DNA of 64,000 nt, from positions 36,295-100,294 of the forward strand of contig DLHY01000120.1 in the NCBI GenBank assembly GCA_002483445.1, in the 5' to 3' direction. Each line of letters opens with the position of its first letter. The stretch's first letter is position 1. This document shows positions 1-9,144 of the stretch, piece by piece. A model generated the notes under the pieces. It was not told the DNA's origin, did no database searches, and saw only the letters and a program-made list of their open reading frames with translations. Source of the stretch: Blastocatellia bacterium UBA7656. Its GTDB lineage: Bacteria > Acidobacteriota > Blastocatellia > UBA7656. Position numbers and translations under genes: made by a program.

Positions 1-130
1 GAGAAAGAAGCTCAAGACGGAAGATCGCGCCCCCAGGAATGGAAATCCCTTCCTGAGAGCGCCCGCCCGCAGGGATCGAGATGACCGCGCAGGCGATCAA
101 CGCTATGCTCAAAGTTTTCCTTCCTTGCAT
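1..130 (-). CDS. Secreted protein, N-terminal fragment (runs off the window)
   Basis: An ATG at 130 is preceded by a strong ribosome binding site (AGGAGG) that directly follows the stop codon of the gene at 141-1991, so this is the next gene of the same minus-strand train. The 43 visible codons begin with a charged N-terminus (MQGRKT), a hydrophobic stretch (LSIALIACAVISI) and a small-residue region, as in a Sec signal peptide. The rest of the gene lies outside the window, so no function can be given. Confidence 0.65.
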   Translation of the reverse strand, partial: MQGRKTLSIALIACAVISIPAGGRSQEGISIPGGAIFRLELLS

Positions 131-140
131 AAATCCTCCT

Positions 141-1991
141 TTATCGAATAGTCCAGTTTATGGTGAACTGAACCGTCTCTTTCCTGTTCTTTGGCCGTAT
201 GCGAATCCTCATCCGCGAATATCGATTCGACGGGCCGGGAGTCTCCGCAAACGAGATTCGATCTTTAGATAAATTTCTCATCGCACCGAAGTCGAGCAGC
301 ACGGGCGAGGCGGGCAGCATACCTGTCGCCCCTGCGTTCCCCGGCCCTGCATAAAAGACGGTGATCGTGCCGGATGAAGAAGTCGGCCTGCCTGCCCGAC
401 CCGTTAGAGTGATGATTATGTTTTCGCCTTCCTCCTGCGCCGTCACGCTCAGAGGCCCTGCTCTCGGCGGCTCTGCTATTCTTTCCCTCACGACGGTCAC
501 GAACGCGCTGTCGGTCGCCGCGCCGCCGTTCTGATCCCTAACCGTGAGACTCACCGTCACCTGAAGAGAGCCTGAATCGATATCAATGGTCGAAGTGTCG
601 AGCGTGGCTCTCTCGCCATTGCCGCGAATCTCTCCCGCAGACGATTTCCAGATATAGTCGAGCGAATCGCTTTCCGGGTCCGAGACTCGCGCCGTCAAAG
701 CCACCCTCTGGCCCGCATCGACTCTGGCTCTGTCGGCAGTGATGCCATTTATTACAGGCGGACGATTCGGACGGGCGACGACCGAGACAGTGATTTTGTC
801 AGTCGCCGACTCTCCGCGCCCGTCTGCGACAGTCGCCCATACTTCCACCTGTCCCGGAGCTATGGCCCAGGTTTTGAGCGTCATCCGATTGCCGCTTCCC
901 GTCAGTTGCCCGTGAGAGGTATTCCACACGTAAGTCAGCGTGTCGCCGTCGCGATCCGCAGCGTCGGCTGTAATCTCGACATCATCGCCCTGATAGACAG
1001 CCGAGCGGGACGCGCGAAGTGTCACCGAAGGGGGCCAGTTGGCGGGCTGCGCGGCAACGAGGTTGATAATTTCAGAATCAGTTCGGGACTCCTGATTCGA
1101 GTCGCGCACCGTGAGAGTGACCGTGATTTTTTTCGAGCTTCCGCTCATCTGTATCGAAGAGGTTTCGAGCGAAGCCCTCGGCCCGTTGGTTTGCAGCGTT
1201 CCGGCTGAGGTCTTCCACTCATAAGTCATCTGCGCGGGATCGCGATTGGCTACGCTTGCGCGAAGGTTGATCGTCTCTCCTGCTGTCGCCGATTTATGAT
1301 CGGCTTCGAGATCAAGAGTCATCGGCAGCGCAGTGGTTGGAGAAGTATTTATAACTGTGACTGGCATGACTGTGACGGGGCGATCCGTAGAAACGGAACC
1401 GCCTCGCCCGTCGCTCACCGTGAGCGTGACTCTTACATCAGCGCGGCCCGATGAAGCATCGACTGCTGACGTGTCGAGCGTGACCGTATCGCCGTTGCCG
1501 CGAATTTCTCCGGCAGAAGACGACCATTGATAGTTGAGCGCGTCTCCGTCTGCATCTCTGGCGCGAGCCGTCAGCGTGACAGTCTCTCCCGTCTGAACGA
1601 GGGCCGCGCTCACTTCTATGGGATCGAGAACGGGAGGCTTGTTCGATGATGAGAGCATCAATGCTGCCGCAAGAGCGGCAAGAGCCAGCACGATCAGAGA
1701 GGCGATGATTACAGGAGCGCGTTTCGATCCGCGCCGCGGAGGTGCGAGCGGCGGCGGAAGAAAATCATCAATCGGCGAAAAGGATGGAGCCGGCGGAATC
1801 GGAGGCAAGGCAGATTGGTGATCGTCCGCTTTTGGCTGAGGCGAAGCGAGAGGCTCAGTCGAAGAGAAAATTTCTTTTTGCGCCGAGGCTCCCATCGCCT
1901 CAGTAGGCTGAAGCGGAACCGGAGCGCCGCAATCGGTGCAATAGATGACCCCTCGTTCGAGAGCCTGCCCGCAGTTGTGACACAATCTCAT
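141..1991 (-). CDS. Zinc-ribbon membrane protein with four PKD/Ig-like repeats
   Basis: The protein has 616 residues. Cysteines 4, 7, 18 and 21 form a double CxxC zinc ribbon at the cytoplasmic N-terminus. A Pro-rich linker follows, then one transmembrane segment near residues 92-112 (VIIASLIVLALAALAAALML). Four repeats of about 95 residues, each with the pattern TVTLTARARDADGD and VTLTVSDGRGG, resemble PKD/cadherin-like Ig folds and would lie outside the membrane; a unique C-terminal domain of about 110 residues ends the protein. The start is 2 bases after the stop of the vWA gene upstream, so the two are probably translated together. A surface adaptor or ligand-binding role is inferred from architecture only. 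Confidence 0.85.
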   Translation of the reverse strand: MRLCHNCGQALERGVIYCTDCGAPVPLQPTEAMGASAQKEIFSSTEPLASPQPKADDHQSALPPIPPAPSFSPIDDFLPPPLAPPRRGSKRAPVIIASLIVLALAALAAALMLSSSNKPPVLDPIEVSAALVQTGETVTLTARARDADGDALNYQWSSSAGEIRGNGDTVTLDTSAVDASSGRADVRVTLTVSDGRGGSVSTDRPVTVMPVTVINTSPTTALPMTLDLEADHKSATAGETINLRASVANRDPAQMTYEWKTSAGTLQTNGPRASLETSSIQMSGSSKKITVTLTVRDSNQESRTDSEIINLVAAQPANWPPSVTLRASRSAVYQGDDVEITADAADRDGDTLTYVWNTSHGQLTGSGNRMTLKTWAIAPGQVEVWATVADGRGESATDKITVSVVARPNRPPVINGITADRARVDAGQRVALTARVSDPESDSLDYIWKSSAGEIRGNGERATLDTSTIDIDSGSLQVTVSLTVRDQNGGAATDSAFVTVVRERIAEPPRAGPLSVTAQEEGENIIITLTGRAGRPTSSSGTITVFYAGPGNAGATGMLPASPVLLDFGAMRNLSKDRISFAETPGPSNRYSRMRIRIRPKNRKETVQFTINWTIR

Positions 1992-1993
1992 AT

Positions 1994-2785
1994 CTACTTC
2001 CCAAGCTGCTGAAACCAGTTCGGGTCGAATCCCTGTCGTTTGACCAGATAAATCTGCCCCCCGGCCTTGAGCTTCGCGACCAACTGGCGATAGTCATCGC
2101 TGGTGGCGGCTGACCCGGCGCTTTGATATTCGTTCTGATCGAAAGCGGCCCAGATGTAAAGATGGGCGTTGGCCGAGTTGAGCGCCGTTGCCGCCTCATC
2201 GAGAGTGACCTGACTCTGAGCATTCCTCCCGTCGTTGGGCGCGGCGTCGGTCATCAGCACGATGAGCGGACGACGGTACTTGCCCTGCGCCCGTTCGGCT
2301 GCCGTTCGCAGAGCGAGCAGACTGTTTTCACTCGTTCCGAGATCGGGAGCCTGATCTATTCTCTGCTGCAACTCCGCAAGGTCGCGCGTCGGATCGCCTG
2401 TTGCCTGCGCGGTGTCGGAAAAGTTTATGACCTCGAATTTCCGGCCCCGGTTTCGCTCGATGACTTTCTTGATCGAGTCGCGCAGTTCCTGGCGATCATC
2501 CACCATGCTGCCCGATGTATCGATGACGAAGGTTATAAGATCGATCCCCTGCGAGGCGTTTATCATCCGCGCGAGATCGGCGACCGACTGAGCGTCTTTC
2601 TGATACTGCGGGACGAAAACGGCGGCGTCCTGTTGATTGGCCGCGGGCCTCGCTGCGCGCTGAGGAGGAGGAGGCGGCGTGTAAGCCTCCTGCGAACTGG
2701 CATACAAAAAAGCCAGACCTCCAAGCGCCGCCAGCCCCAGAGCCTCAAGACCCAGAATCTTCAACGCGAATCTGTTCGAAGCCAT
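1994..2785 (-). CDS. Membrane-anchored von Willebrand factor A (vWA) protein
   Basis: I choose the ATG at 2785 because it has a GGAGGAGG ribosome site 5 bases upstream; an upstream TTG lacks one. The 263-residue product has an N-terminal hydrophobic anchor (LGLEALGLAALGGLAFLYA), a Pro-rich linker and a vWA domain from about residue 80 with an intact MIDAS motif (DTSGSM, Asp near residue 89) and the later Thr and Asp positions (TSENSLLAL, LMTDAAPNDG). vWA domains bind partner proteins through a metal ion. It sits between the tubulin-like gene and the zinc-ribbon/Ig protein, and is one of two vWA proteins of this cluster. The actual ligand is unknown. Confidence 0.88.
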   Translation of the reverse strand: MASNRFALKILGLEALGLAALGGLAFLYASSQEAYTPPPPPQRAARPAANQQDAAVFVPQYQKDAQSVADLARMINASQGIDLITFVIDTSGSMVDDRQELRDSIKKVIERNRGRKFEVINFSDTAQATGDPTRDLAELQQRIDQAPDLGTSENSLLALRTAAERAQGKYRRPLIVLMTDAAPNDGRNAQSQVTLDEAATALNSANAHLYIWAAFDQNEYQSAGSAATSDDYRQLVAKLKAGGQIYLVKRQGFDPNWFQQLGK

Positions 2786-2804
2786 AAAGACCTCCTCCGG
2801 CAAA

Positions 2805-2964
2805 CAGTTTTCAGTTTTCAGTTCTTCATCATTTCAGGGCGTCGTTGAAAACGACGTGAATGACTCCTCCCGCTCGTGATCTACCCGAGACGGATGGCAG
2901 GCGCGAGACTCATCCGCGCCCGCCTCCGAAAACTGAAAACTGAAAACTGAAAACTGAAAACTGA
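2805..2964. repeat. Facing arrays of 7-bp repeats (AGTTTTC / GAAAACT)
   Basis: Five perfect tandem copies of GAAAACT lie at 2928-2962. About three copies of its reverse complement lie at 2805-2825. The two arrays face each other across about 100 bp that also holds a small hairpin (CGTCGTT and AACGACG around a GAA loop, 2839-2855). The whole gap between the tubulin-like gene and the vWA gene is therefore repeat-derived. Confidence 0.9.
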
Positions 2965-2965
2965 A

Positions 2966-5900
2966 TCACCCGCTGATCATCGATGCCTGCGCCTCGGCCT
3001 GCGCGCTTCTGAATGCGCGCTTACCGTCGATCAATCGCGGCGCGAAAGCATCGAGCGCATCGCGGCACTGCTTCGTCCGCTCGATGAACGGCTTTATCGT
3101 TCCCGGCTGTGTGCGCTCCCATGCCTCAAGAAGCTCTTTGATCGATTGAAGCTGACGGTAAACGGCGCGGCAGGCGTTCGACTGCTCTATATGCTCCGCG
3201 CCGTCGGCCCCCTGCACTCTCGTCGCGGGATAGACCTCGTCGTAGTACCAACCGAGCAGCGCGTTGAACTGCGCCAGCCTCTCCCAGTCTTTGCGAACCT
3301 GATTGACGTGATCGCGCGTGCGGGAGAGAAGCGTATCGCGAGTCGATTTCTTGCTTATCAGTTCAGCAAGCGCGCGCATCTCTATTCCGAGCCTGACAGG
3401 TCTCAGACTGCCGGTCAGTCCGATATGCTCAGACCAGACATAAAGAACACGACCCGCATTATCCGTTTCGGGCCGTATCTCGCCGAAAATCACGCCGAGC
3501 AGGAAACATTCGTGAGCCTCTTCAAGCTCTGCCCGCTCGTGATCGTCAAGCACCACGAGATCGTTGAACTTTATCTCGTTGGCGTCGGTGTGAAGCTCTT
3601 CGCCGTCGCCCTGCTTATGAAGATATTTCTGACGGTACTCGGCGAGCGGGTCGGCCCAGTTGATCGGGATGCCTCCGACCTCGCTGTAGAAAACTATCTC
3701 CGAGCGATCAGGCAACGGCTGAATGGAAAGGGCAGGGTCGCCCGGCAGCGGGATTCTCTGCTTGAGCAAATTGCGGAATTCGTCGAGCTTGATCGGATCG
3801 GTGCAGTCCTGCGGGATGCCCACGATTATCTTGTGACGTTCGGGCGAAAGCTGATAGCTGCGCGGGCGGCTCCCTCCGTGCAGCCAGAACTTCGCCTTGT
3901 TGTAAATGAACCGCACCTGCGATTCCCGGTCGTTGTCCGAAGGATACTTTTTGTAAAGCGTCTCAAGAACGTCGAAATCTTTTCTGATCGTTTGAAAAGG
4001 CTTGCGCGCAAGATCGCGAATCTGAAGCTCCACTTTGTCGATCCCTCTTTGTCGAACTATCCGTGGGAGATCGATTACCGATGTTTGAAGCTCCTGAAGA
4101 ATCTGATCCCCTATGGATTCGATCTGTTTTTTGGCCTTCTCGCCCGTTCCCAGATAGCGCGGGATGTAACTGTCTTCGATATCGCTCGCTTCGTAGAGCA
4201 TCAGCGACAGATCGCTGGTCGTCTTCTGGCGGAAGAATTCGTACTTGGTCGTGAGCCGCCGCTTGAGGTTTTCAAGCTGCCCGCCGAGCGTGTAAAGCTC
4301 GCCTATCATCCCTTCGGTCATCATCTCTCCGCTTTCGGTTTTTTCGGCAAGCCCGATATAGCCGATGATTCTTTCGCAGATGTCTTTTGCCGCGCCGCGC
4401 ACCTGAACGAGCATCAACGAGTTGAGATAAGCGGGGGCGGTCTCCTCGAATCGCTTGATGTCGTAATTGAGAATGGTGTTTTTGCGCCCGTCGAAATTGG
4501 AGCGGACTTCGTGATGCGCTATCTCGGCGAGCAGGTGATCGAGCCTTCTTCTCCCTTCTTCGGCTCGCTTGATGTCCTGATCGCGGAGCCGCTCGAAGTT
4601 GGGTATGTACTCGCGGTGTTCGTCGCGCAGTATATGCACTACCTGACGGAGAAGAGCTATCGCGTAGCCGACGCTCTGATGCTGCTCGTTTATGATCGCG
4701 GCGATTTCCCTGTGAAGCAGTAGTTCGGCCTGTTCGCCGAGTTCTTCGCGGTTGAAGTGAATCGCCCGCGAATAATCTCCCCACTGCTGCGGGTCTTGTT
4801 TGTCAGAGCGAAGCTTGGCGAGTTCCCGCTCGACCGCCGCGCGCAGGTATTGGGAAAGCCTCATCCCTTTTTGAAGATGGACATTCTCGCGCACCTCGCG
4901 CGCCGTCTGCGCCATCGACTGAGCCAGAAGGTTATGAATTTTCTGTCCCTGACGACGGCCATCGTCGAGCAGGAAATTCTGTATGTCGCGCCGCTGTTCT
5001 ATCTGGCCCTGCGCCGAAAAATTCCCTTCGTATATGCGCGCTTTCGGAAGCACTTCGCGCAGCACCACATCGGTGAGAACCGCCGCGTTGAATTCTCCGC
5101 CCGACAGATTGCCCCAGTGATCGACGACATCCGACGCCAGCTTGTAGGCGCAGGCCATCTCTATGCGGTCTGCCGGGACGGTGATCGAAGCCATGCCGAA
5201 ACTGGAAAAGCGGGTGATGAATTTCTGATCGATTATGCTGTCGCCATTCGCATTGCGATGGCGGAAGGCGAACAGATCGACCAGATATTGATCCAGATTG
5301 ACCCGCACGCCGCGCTTGTATCCGGCGAAATCGCTTTGCGTGAAGTCCTTGAACAGATTGTCCGACACCATGTTGAAAACTATCTCGCGGGTGGCGAAAT
5401 CGACGGCGTTGTTGGAGTGATTCGTGCGGTCGATTATGTATGTGTAGTTGAAGGGAGGACCGGGAATTCGACGCAGCACTCCGTCGGGCCATTCCACGTC
5501 GAAGTCATGCTCATAGCTGTAATGCTCAAGCTCTTTGAGAGAGGCATAGCCGTTTGCGAAGATGCGGTCTTCGTTCGGATTGAACAGACCGGGCAGCAAC
5601 ACGCAGCCGATAGTAGTGAGCGCGGTTCCGCGAAAGATGTCTTTGACCAGAAAAGCCAGATCGAGGAACATCCCGCTTCCCGTCCCACCGGCCAGCGAAA
5701 AGACCACGAACGCCTGAAGGTCGTTCGGATTGGCCTGAAGCCGATGCCTGTCGTAGACGGTTTTGATGTTCTCGACGTTGCGAACCTGCGCGCCCGCGTT
5801 GAGGATCGTGTTTCGAATCTCGGTGTAATGCTCATAAAAACCGAGTCGGCTGTAAGCGCGAATCTGTCCCGCGCCTTCGGTCATCGTCTTGAGTTTGCTC

Positions 5901-6247
5901 AGTCCCGGATAGAACCATCGCTTGATGTTCGGATACTGATTGAGATCGTTGGTGACTTTGGTGGTGTCGGGCATCGTCGCCATGATCTTTTCCGACGGAG
6001 CGAAAGCTATCTGTTCGGCGAATACGCCCGCGCCCACATCTTTTTCAGTCGCGTCGGTGTCTATCCACAGGTAAGAGACGATGGGGAACTGGGCAAGCGA
6101 TCCGTACTTTTCAAAGAACCGCTTGCGCACCCTCAGCAGTATATCGCCGCCCGATCCGCCGAGTCCGATTATCAAAGTAGGCTTGACGGGAGCCTGCTGA
6201 ATATCCTGCGCCTGAGTTTTTCCGCGTATGATTATCTGGTCGCTCAT
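2966..6247 (-). CDS. Tubulin/FtsZ-superfamily protein (Tubulin_2-like), 1093 aa
   Basis: The N-terminal part looks like a tubulin/FtsZ GTPase fold: a first-strand glycine loop (LIIGLGGSGGDILLRVRKRF, about residues 25-44), and the signature GGTGSG at about residue 186 in FSLAGGTGSGMFLDLAFL. In tubulin and FtsZ this G-box contacts the GTP phosphates. The protein is more than twice the length of FtsZ; the remaining 700 residues are largely helical with coiled-coil character (about 440-620) and have no family I can name. The ATG at 6247 has a GGAGGAG site. It lies in the middle of the cluster with Hsp70-like and vWA genes. Family membership (bacterial tubulin-like, PF13809 type) is fairly sure; polymerisation and function are not known. 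Confidence 0.85.
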   Translation of the reverse strand: MSDQIIIRGKTQAQDIQQAPVKPTLIIGLGGSGGDILLRVRKRFFEKYGSLAQFPIVSYLWIDTDATEKDVGAGVFAEQIAFAPSEKIMATMPDTTKVTNDLNQYPNIKRWFYPGLSKLKTMTEGAGQIRAYSRLGFYEHYTEIRNTILNAGAQVRNVENIKTVYDRHRLQANPNDLQAFVVFSLAGGTGSGMFLDLAFLVKDIFRGTALTTIGCVLLPGLFNPNEDRIFANGYASLKELEHYSYEHDFDVEWPDGVLRRIPGPPFNYTYIIDRTNHSNNAVDFATREIVFNMVSDNLFKDFTQSDFAGYKRGVRVNLDQYLVDLFAFRHRNANGDSIIDQKFITRFSSFGMASITVPADRIEMACAYKLASDVVDHWGNLSGGEFNAAVLTDVVLREVLPKARIYEGNFSAQGQIEQRRDIQNFLLDDGRRQGQKIHNLLAQSMAQTAREVRENVHLQKGMRLSQYLRAAVERELAKLRSDKQDPQQWGDYSRAIHFNREELGEQAELLLHREIAAIINEQHQSVGYAIALLRQVVHILRDEHREYIPNFERLRDQDIKRAEEGRRRLDHLLAEIAHHEVRSNFDGRKNTILNYDIKRFEETAPAYLNSLMLVQVRGAAKDICERIIGYIGLAEKTESGEMMTEGMIGELYTLGGQLENLKRRLTTKYEFFRQKTTSDLSLMLYEASDIEDSYIPRYLGTGEKAKKQIESIGDQILQELQTSVIDLPRIVRQRGIDKVELQIRDLARKPFQTIRKDFDVLETLYKKYPSDNDRESQVRFIYNKAKFWLHGGSRPRSYQLSPERHKIIVGIPQDCTDPIKLDEFRNLLKQRIPLPGDPALSIQPLPDRSEIVFYSEVGGIPINWADPLAEYRQKYLHKQGDGEELHTDANEIKFNDLVVLDDHERAELEEAHECFLLGVIFGEIRPETDNAGRVLYVWSEHIGLTGSLRPVRLGIEMRALAELISKKSTRDTLLSRTRDHVNQVRKDWERLAQFNALLGWYYDEVYPATRVQGADGAEHIEQSNACRAVYRQLQSIKELLEAWERTQPGTIKPFIERTKQCRDALDAFAPRLIDGKRAFRSAQAEAQASMISG

Positions 6248-6301
6248 GATTACTCCTCCTCCGTAAAAGTCTATGGAGTCTTGAGAGTCTAGAGAGTCAG
6301 G

Positions 6302-6359
6302 AGGTGACAGGTAACAGACCCGGAGATTTCCTCTCCGTCACCTGTCACCTGTCACCTGT
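6302..6359. repeat. Inverted 7-bp repeat arrays (AGGTGAC / CACCTGT)
   Basis: Three perfect tandem copies of CACCTGT lie at 6339-6359. They face two units (AGGTGAC, AGGTAAC) at 6302-6315, so the arms can form a stem. A degenerate series of GAGAGTC units lies just outside at 6276-6300. It fills the 115-bp gap upstream of the tubulin-like gene. Confidence 0.85.
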
Positions 6360-6362
6360 TCC

Positions 6363-7127
6363 CTACACTGACTGCTCCTTGCCCGAAACCATCCACACTA
6401 TGGCGTGCAGGAACCAGAAGGCTCCTAACACTCCGATGATGAGCCACGTTTCCAGCCGCGGGCCGAACGGTTTGTAGAAAAGCGTCATCACCGCGCCCAG
6501 CGCGAGCAGCAGTATCAGGCTCAAAGACCACGTGAAATGCTCGGCCTTCGATACGGCCCAGCGACGATTGAAAAGCAGTCCCGAAAACAGCCAGCGGAAC
6601 ACGATCACGTAAAGCAGTATCGCGCCGACGAGGATCGCTCCGGCCACTATGAGCCAGTCTCTGAGTTGTGGGGTGTTGACCTGCTCGACTCCCACATCGA
6701 GGTTGGGCGAGTCGTTGCTCACATCGAGTTTGCTCGTGCTTCCCTGAGTGAAGGGAAGCGACTTTTTGTCCTTCTGCAACTCGATCTGATAAGTCACCGG
6801 GTCAGCCTTGTCCGCATAGACCAGCACGTCAGGCTCGGCATAGGTTCTCGCGCCGTCGTTTTTGAGGCTGAAGTAGTGCCATTCTCCAATCGCGTAAGCG
6901 AGCGGCGGATTGTCGTCCGAGCTTATCTCTGAAGCGTTGAGCGTGGCCGCGTACTGAGGATCGATGCGGATAGCCATCTGACAATCGAGATCGCTCCACG
7001 CATCGCCCCGCCCGTCTCTCCAGGTGACCTGAATGGATTTCTTCTGAAATTTGTTCTGGGCCTCGGCCTCCGACGAGCAGATGAAGATCAAGGTCAGAAT
7101 GATTATCGCTGTCGCTTTATGTTTCAT
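6363..7127 (-). CDS. Secreted/membrane protein with three C-terminal TM helices
   Basis: The 254-residue product starts with a signal peptide (AIIILTLIFICSSEAEAQ). An extracytoplasmic beta-rich domain covers about residues 24-150, followed by three hydrophobic segments (WLIVAGAILVGAILLYVIVF, LSLILLLALGAVMTLFY, WLIIGVLGAFWFLHAIVWMV). A GGAGGAG ribosome site precedes the ATG. No family is recognised. It sits between a vWA membrane protein and the tubulin-like protein, so a membrane-anchoring role in the same assembly is plausible but only inferred. Confidence 0.8.
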   Translation of the reverse strand: MKHKATAIIILTLIFICSSEAEAQNKFQKKSIQVTWRDGRGDAWSDLDCQMAIRIDPQYAATLNASEISSDDNPPLAYAIGEWHYFSLKNDGARTYAEPDVLVYADKADPVTYQIELQKDKKSLPFTQGSTSKLDVSNDSPNLDVGVEQVNTPQLRDWLIVAGAILVGAILLYVIVFRWLFSGLLFNRRWAVSKAEHFTWSLSLILLLALGAVMTLFYKPFGPRLETWLIIGVLGAFWFLHAIVWMVSGKEQSV

Positions 7128-7145
7128 AGCTCCTCCGAAAATGTA

Positions 7146-7264
7146 CAGTAGGCTGCCAGCCTGCTGTTTCCCCGAATTTTCATATTTTCAGTGCGTGAAC
7201 AGGCTGCCAGCCTGTTCTACCGGGCGACTCCTCCGAAAAAGTGGCGCAAGCTGTTAGCTTGCGC
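7146..7264. repeat. Three short palindromes of a CTGCCAG-loop hairpin family
   Basis: Three hairpins lie in a row in the 5' region of the gene at 6363-7127. They are AGGCT-GCC-AGCCT (7150-7162), GAACAGGCT-GCC-AGCCTGTTC (7197-7217, perfect 9-bp stem) and GCGCAAGCT-GTT-AGCTTGCGC (7244-7264, perfect 9-bp stem). The loops are near constant while the stem sequences differ with compensating changes. Two more members lie at 20958-20978 and 21030-21050. Confidence 0.85.
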
Positions 7265-7288
7265 GGTTCCCGATTTTCATACTCTCCT

Positions 7289-8911
7289 TCAATCGAGAAT
7301 GTCATCGCGCATCACAGGCTGATTGGAAGCCGGAAGCGCGCGGCTTATCGAATAATTGCGCCGCAAATGATCCTGCTCGCTTTCGATCTGGAAATCGCCT
7401 CCCTCGCGATCAAGCCTGCGGGCGAGCGGAGAGCCGTCGAGCAGAAATCCCGACTGCGGGGCGACGCTGAGTTTTCCGAATCGGCGATTGACGAGAGCCG
7501 CCGGTCGCCCGTCAATCAAAATCAGGTGACTTCCCACGAGCGGCAGACTCAGCCCGCGCTCGCCTTCGGGCGTGATTAGTTGATAGCTGCTCTTGACGAG
7601 AAACAGTCCCGCCAGTCCCGCCATCCCGCCCATCGCGATCAGAGCCATCAGCCCGATCAGAGCGCGACGCCACAGAGAATTGAATTCGATCTGAAACTTC
7701 ACCGGCACGCGGATCGGTTTATTGCCGCTTTGTCCCTGACGCACGACCTTTTGAATTCCGTCGAGGTTTTTAACCGGCGAGATTACCTGAATGTCCATTC
7801 GCGTCTGAATGTCCGCGGGCGTCATTTGCAGGACAGCTTCGACCGATTGACTTTCAGAATTCCACACCGCGTTCCAGAAGCCGGTCGCGTGGAAAGTCAG
7901 ATTGTCCGCTTTGATCTCAGCCGTGTATTCGCCCGTCGATCTTTGTCGCGACTTGAGCGCGAGAGTCGGCGGAAGAACGTTGGCGCGCAGTGAAGCCTGA
8001 TCGCCTTCCGTCTCGACCGCAGCGGGCAGGCGTTCGATCAAAGCCGCAGGGCGGATTATCTTGCCGCTCGTGATTTCCTGCCCGCGCAGTTGCGAGCGAA
8101 GCTTGAATCTGATCGTAAACTGCGGCGGTCGGCCTTCCGCGAGCGCGGGCAGCACGAGCCTTCCATCGACGAACTGCGCCGCCTGACCGTTGACGGTTAT
8201 GTTCGATTGATCCAGATGAATCTGCTCCTCGAAGGGAAACCAGGTGACCGGATCGTTATTTATCTTCCGGCCCGCGTCGTCGGCGATGGAGTTGACGTTG
8301 AGCGATGAATTCTGCGGCGAGTAGTGAAGCAGGTACATCACCATCGCCGTCTGCCCTGCGGCTATAGGCTTTCCGTTTTCCTTGAGCAGAGGAAACAGGT
8401 AAGCGGCGCGTATGTTTTTTTCGCCGACTATTTTCCGATAAAGCGGATCGATGGCCGAGCCTGCGCTTGTGTACTGTTCGTTGTCGGTTATGAGCCAGAT
8501 AAAAGTTTCGTTCGCAAGCGGCAATCCGCGAATGTCGGCAAGAGCCTGATCGAAAGCTTTCTCGATGTCTGTGTCGTAGCCTGTGACCTGTTGGGGGACG
8601 GCTGCGAGAATCTGCTGTCGGTCATACCTGCCGTCGTATTTGCGAAGCGGATCGTTGGGCTGAAACGCTGTGCCGCCCTGATCGTTGAACCATCGAACTA
8701 TCACCCGGTCGGAAGGCGAGAAGGCCGAAGACGCCAGCAGATTTCCGATGAGCCAGTCGCGCAGATTATTCGAGTAGCGTGGCCCCATGCTGCCTGAATT
8801 ATCGAGCAGCAGCAGGTGAGATTTGCCGCCTGACGTTTGCGCAGACGCGATTGCCGCAGCGATGGAGATAGCCACGAGCGCAAGGATGATTTTTGCAACA
8901 GTTCGATTCAT
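7289..8911 (-). CDS. Secreted vWA-domain protein with C-terminal TM segment
   Basis: I choose the ATG at 8911, which overlaps the stop of the upstream gene as ATGA; this gives 540 residues. A signal peptide (IILALVAISIAAAIASAQ) is followed directly by a vWA domain whose first MIDAS motif is DNSGSM (Asp near residue 37), with a second acidic patch ITDNEQ. A beta-rich region follows, then a TM helix near residues 420-440 (ALIGLMALIAMGGMAGLAGLFLV) and a cytoplasmic tail of about 110 residues resembling an FHA-like or SHS-like beta domain (not certain). It is the second vWA protein of the cluster. Confidence 0.85.
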   Translation of the reverse strand: MNRTVAKIILALVAISIAAAIASAQTSGGKSHLLLLDNSGSMGPRYSNNLRDWLIGNLLASSAFSPSDRVIVRWFNDQGGTAFQPNDPLRKYDGRYDRQQILAAVPQQVTGYDTDIEKAFDQALADIRGLPLANETFIWLITDNEQYTSAGSAIDPLYRKIVGEKNIRAAYLFPLLKENGKPIAAGQTAMVMYLLHYSPQNSSLNVNSIADDAGRKINNDPVTWFPFEEQIHLDQSNITVNGQAAQFVDGRLVLPALAEGRPPQFTIRFKLRSQLRGQEITSGKIIRPAALIERLPAAVETEGDQASLRANVLPPTLALKSRQRSTGEYTAEIKADNLTFHATGFWNAVWNSESQSVEAVLQMTPADIQTRMDIQVISPVKNLDGIQKVVRQGQSGNKPIRVPVKFQIEFNSLWRRALIGLMALIAMGGMAGLAGLFLVKSSYQLITPEGERGLSLPLVGSHLILIDGRPAALVNRRFGKLSVAPQSGFLLDGSPLARRLDREGGDFQIESEQDHLRRNYSISRALPASNQPVMRDDILD

Positions 8912-9132
8912 TGCTGTTTCTGTTTTGAATAAAGCACAGCGAAAAAGAAGATAAGCCCGCCTTCCCATGCGAAACCTGCCAGCCGATAGAGCAGGTGCAA
9001 CGCCGCTTCACCCGCTCGGCTGTCAAAGCTCTGGAAGTAAAATGAATAGTTGCTGGCGAAAATGATCAGATCGAACAGCACATAGATGCTCGTCAGAATC
9101 AGAGCTATCATCGTTGCGGTTTTGAGTTCCAT
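8908..9132 (-). CDS. Small two-helix membrane protein
   Basis: The 74-residue product has two hydrophobic segments (TATMIALILTSIYVLFDLIIFA and LAGFAWEGGLIFFFAVLYS). A good ribosome site (AAGGAGA) precedes its ATG. Its stop codon overlaps the start codon of the downstream vWA gene as ATGA, and it starts 12 bases after the zinc-ribbon propeller gene, so all three are likely one translational unit. No family is recognised. Confidence 0.75.
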   Translation of the reverse strand: MELKTATMIALILTSIYVLFDLIIFASNYSFYFQSFDSRAGEAALHLLYRLAGFAWEGGLIFFFAVLYSKQKQQ

Positions 9133-9144
9133 CCCGTTCTCCTT

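Noticed and set aside
2123..2848. 241-codon plus-strand frame opposite the vWA gene
   Set aside because: Shadow of the MIDAS-containing vWA gene and runs into the repeat arrays.
2928..2962. Direct repeats considered as a CRISPR array
   Set aside because: Units are 7 bp without spacers; the same holds for the other arrays.
3146..4723. Long plus-strand reading frame of 525 codons opposite the tubulin-like gene
   Set aside because: It mirrors the codon bias of the real gene, has no ribosome site and no recognisable domain. The frame at 4757-6292 is the same case.
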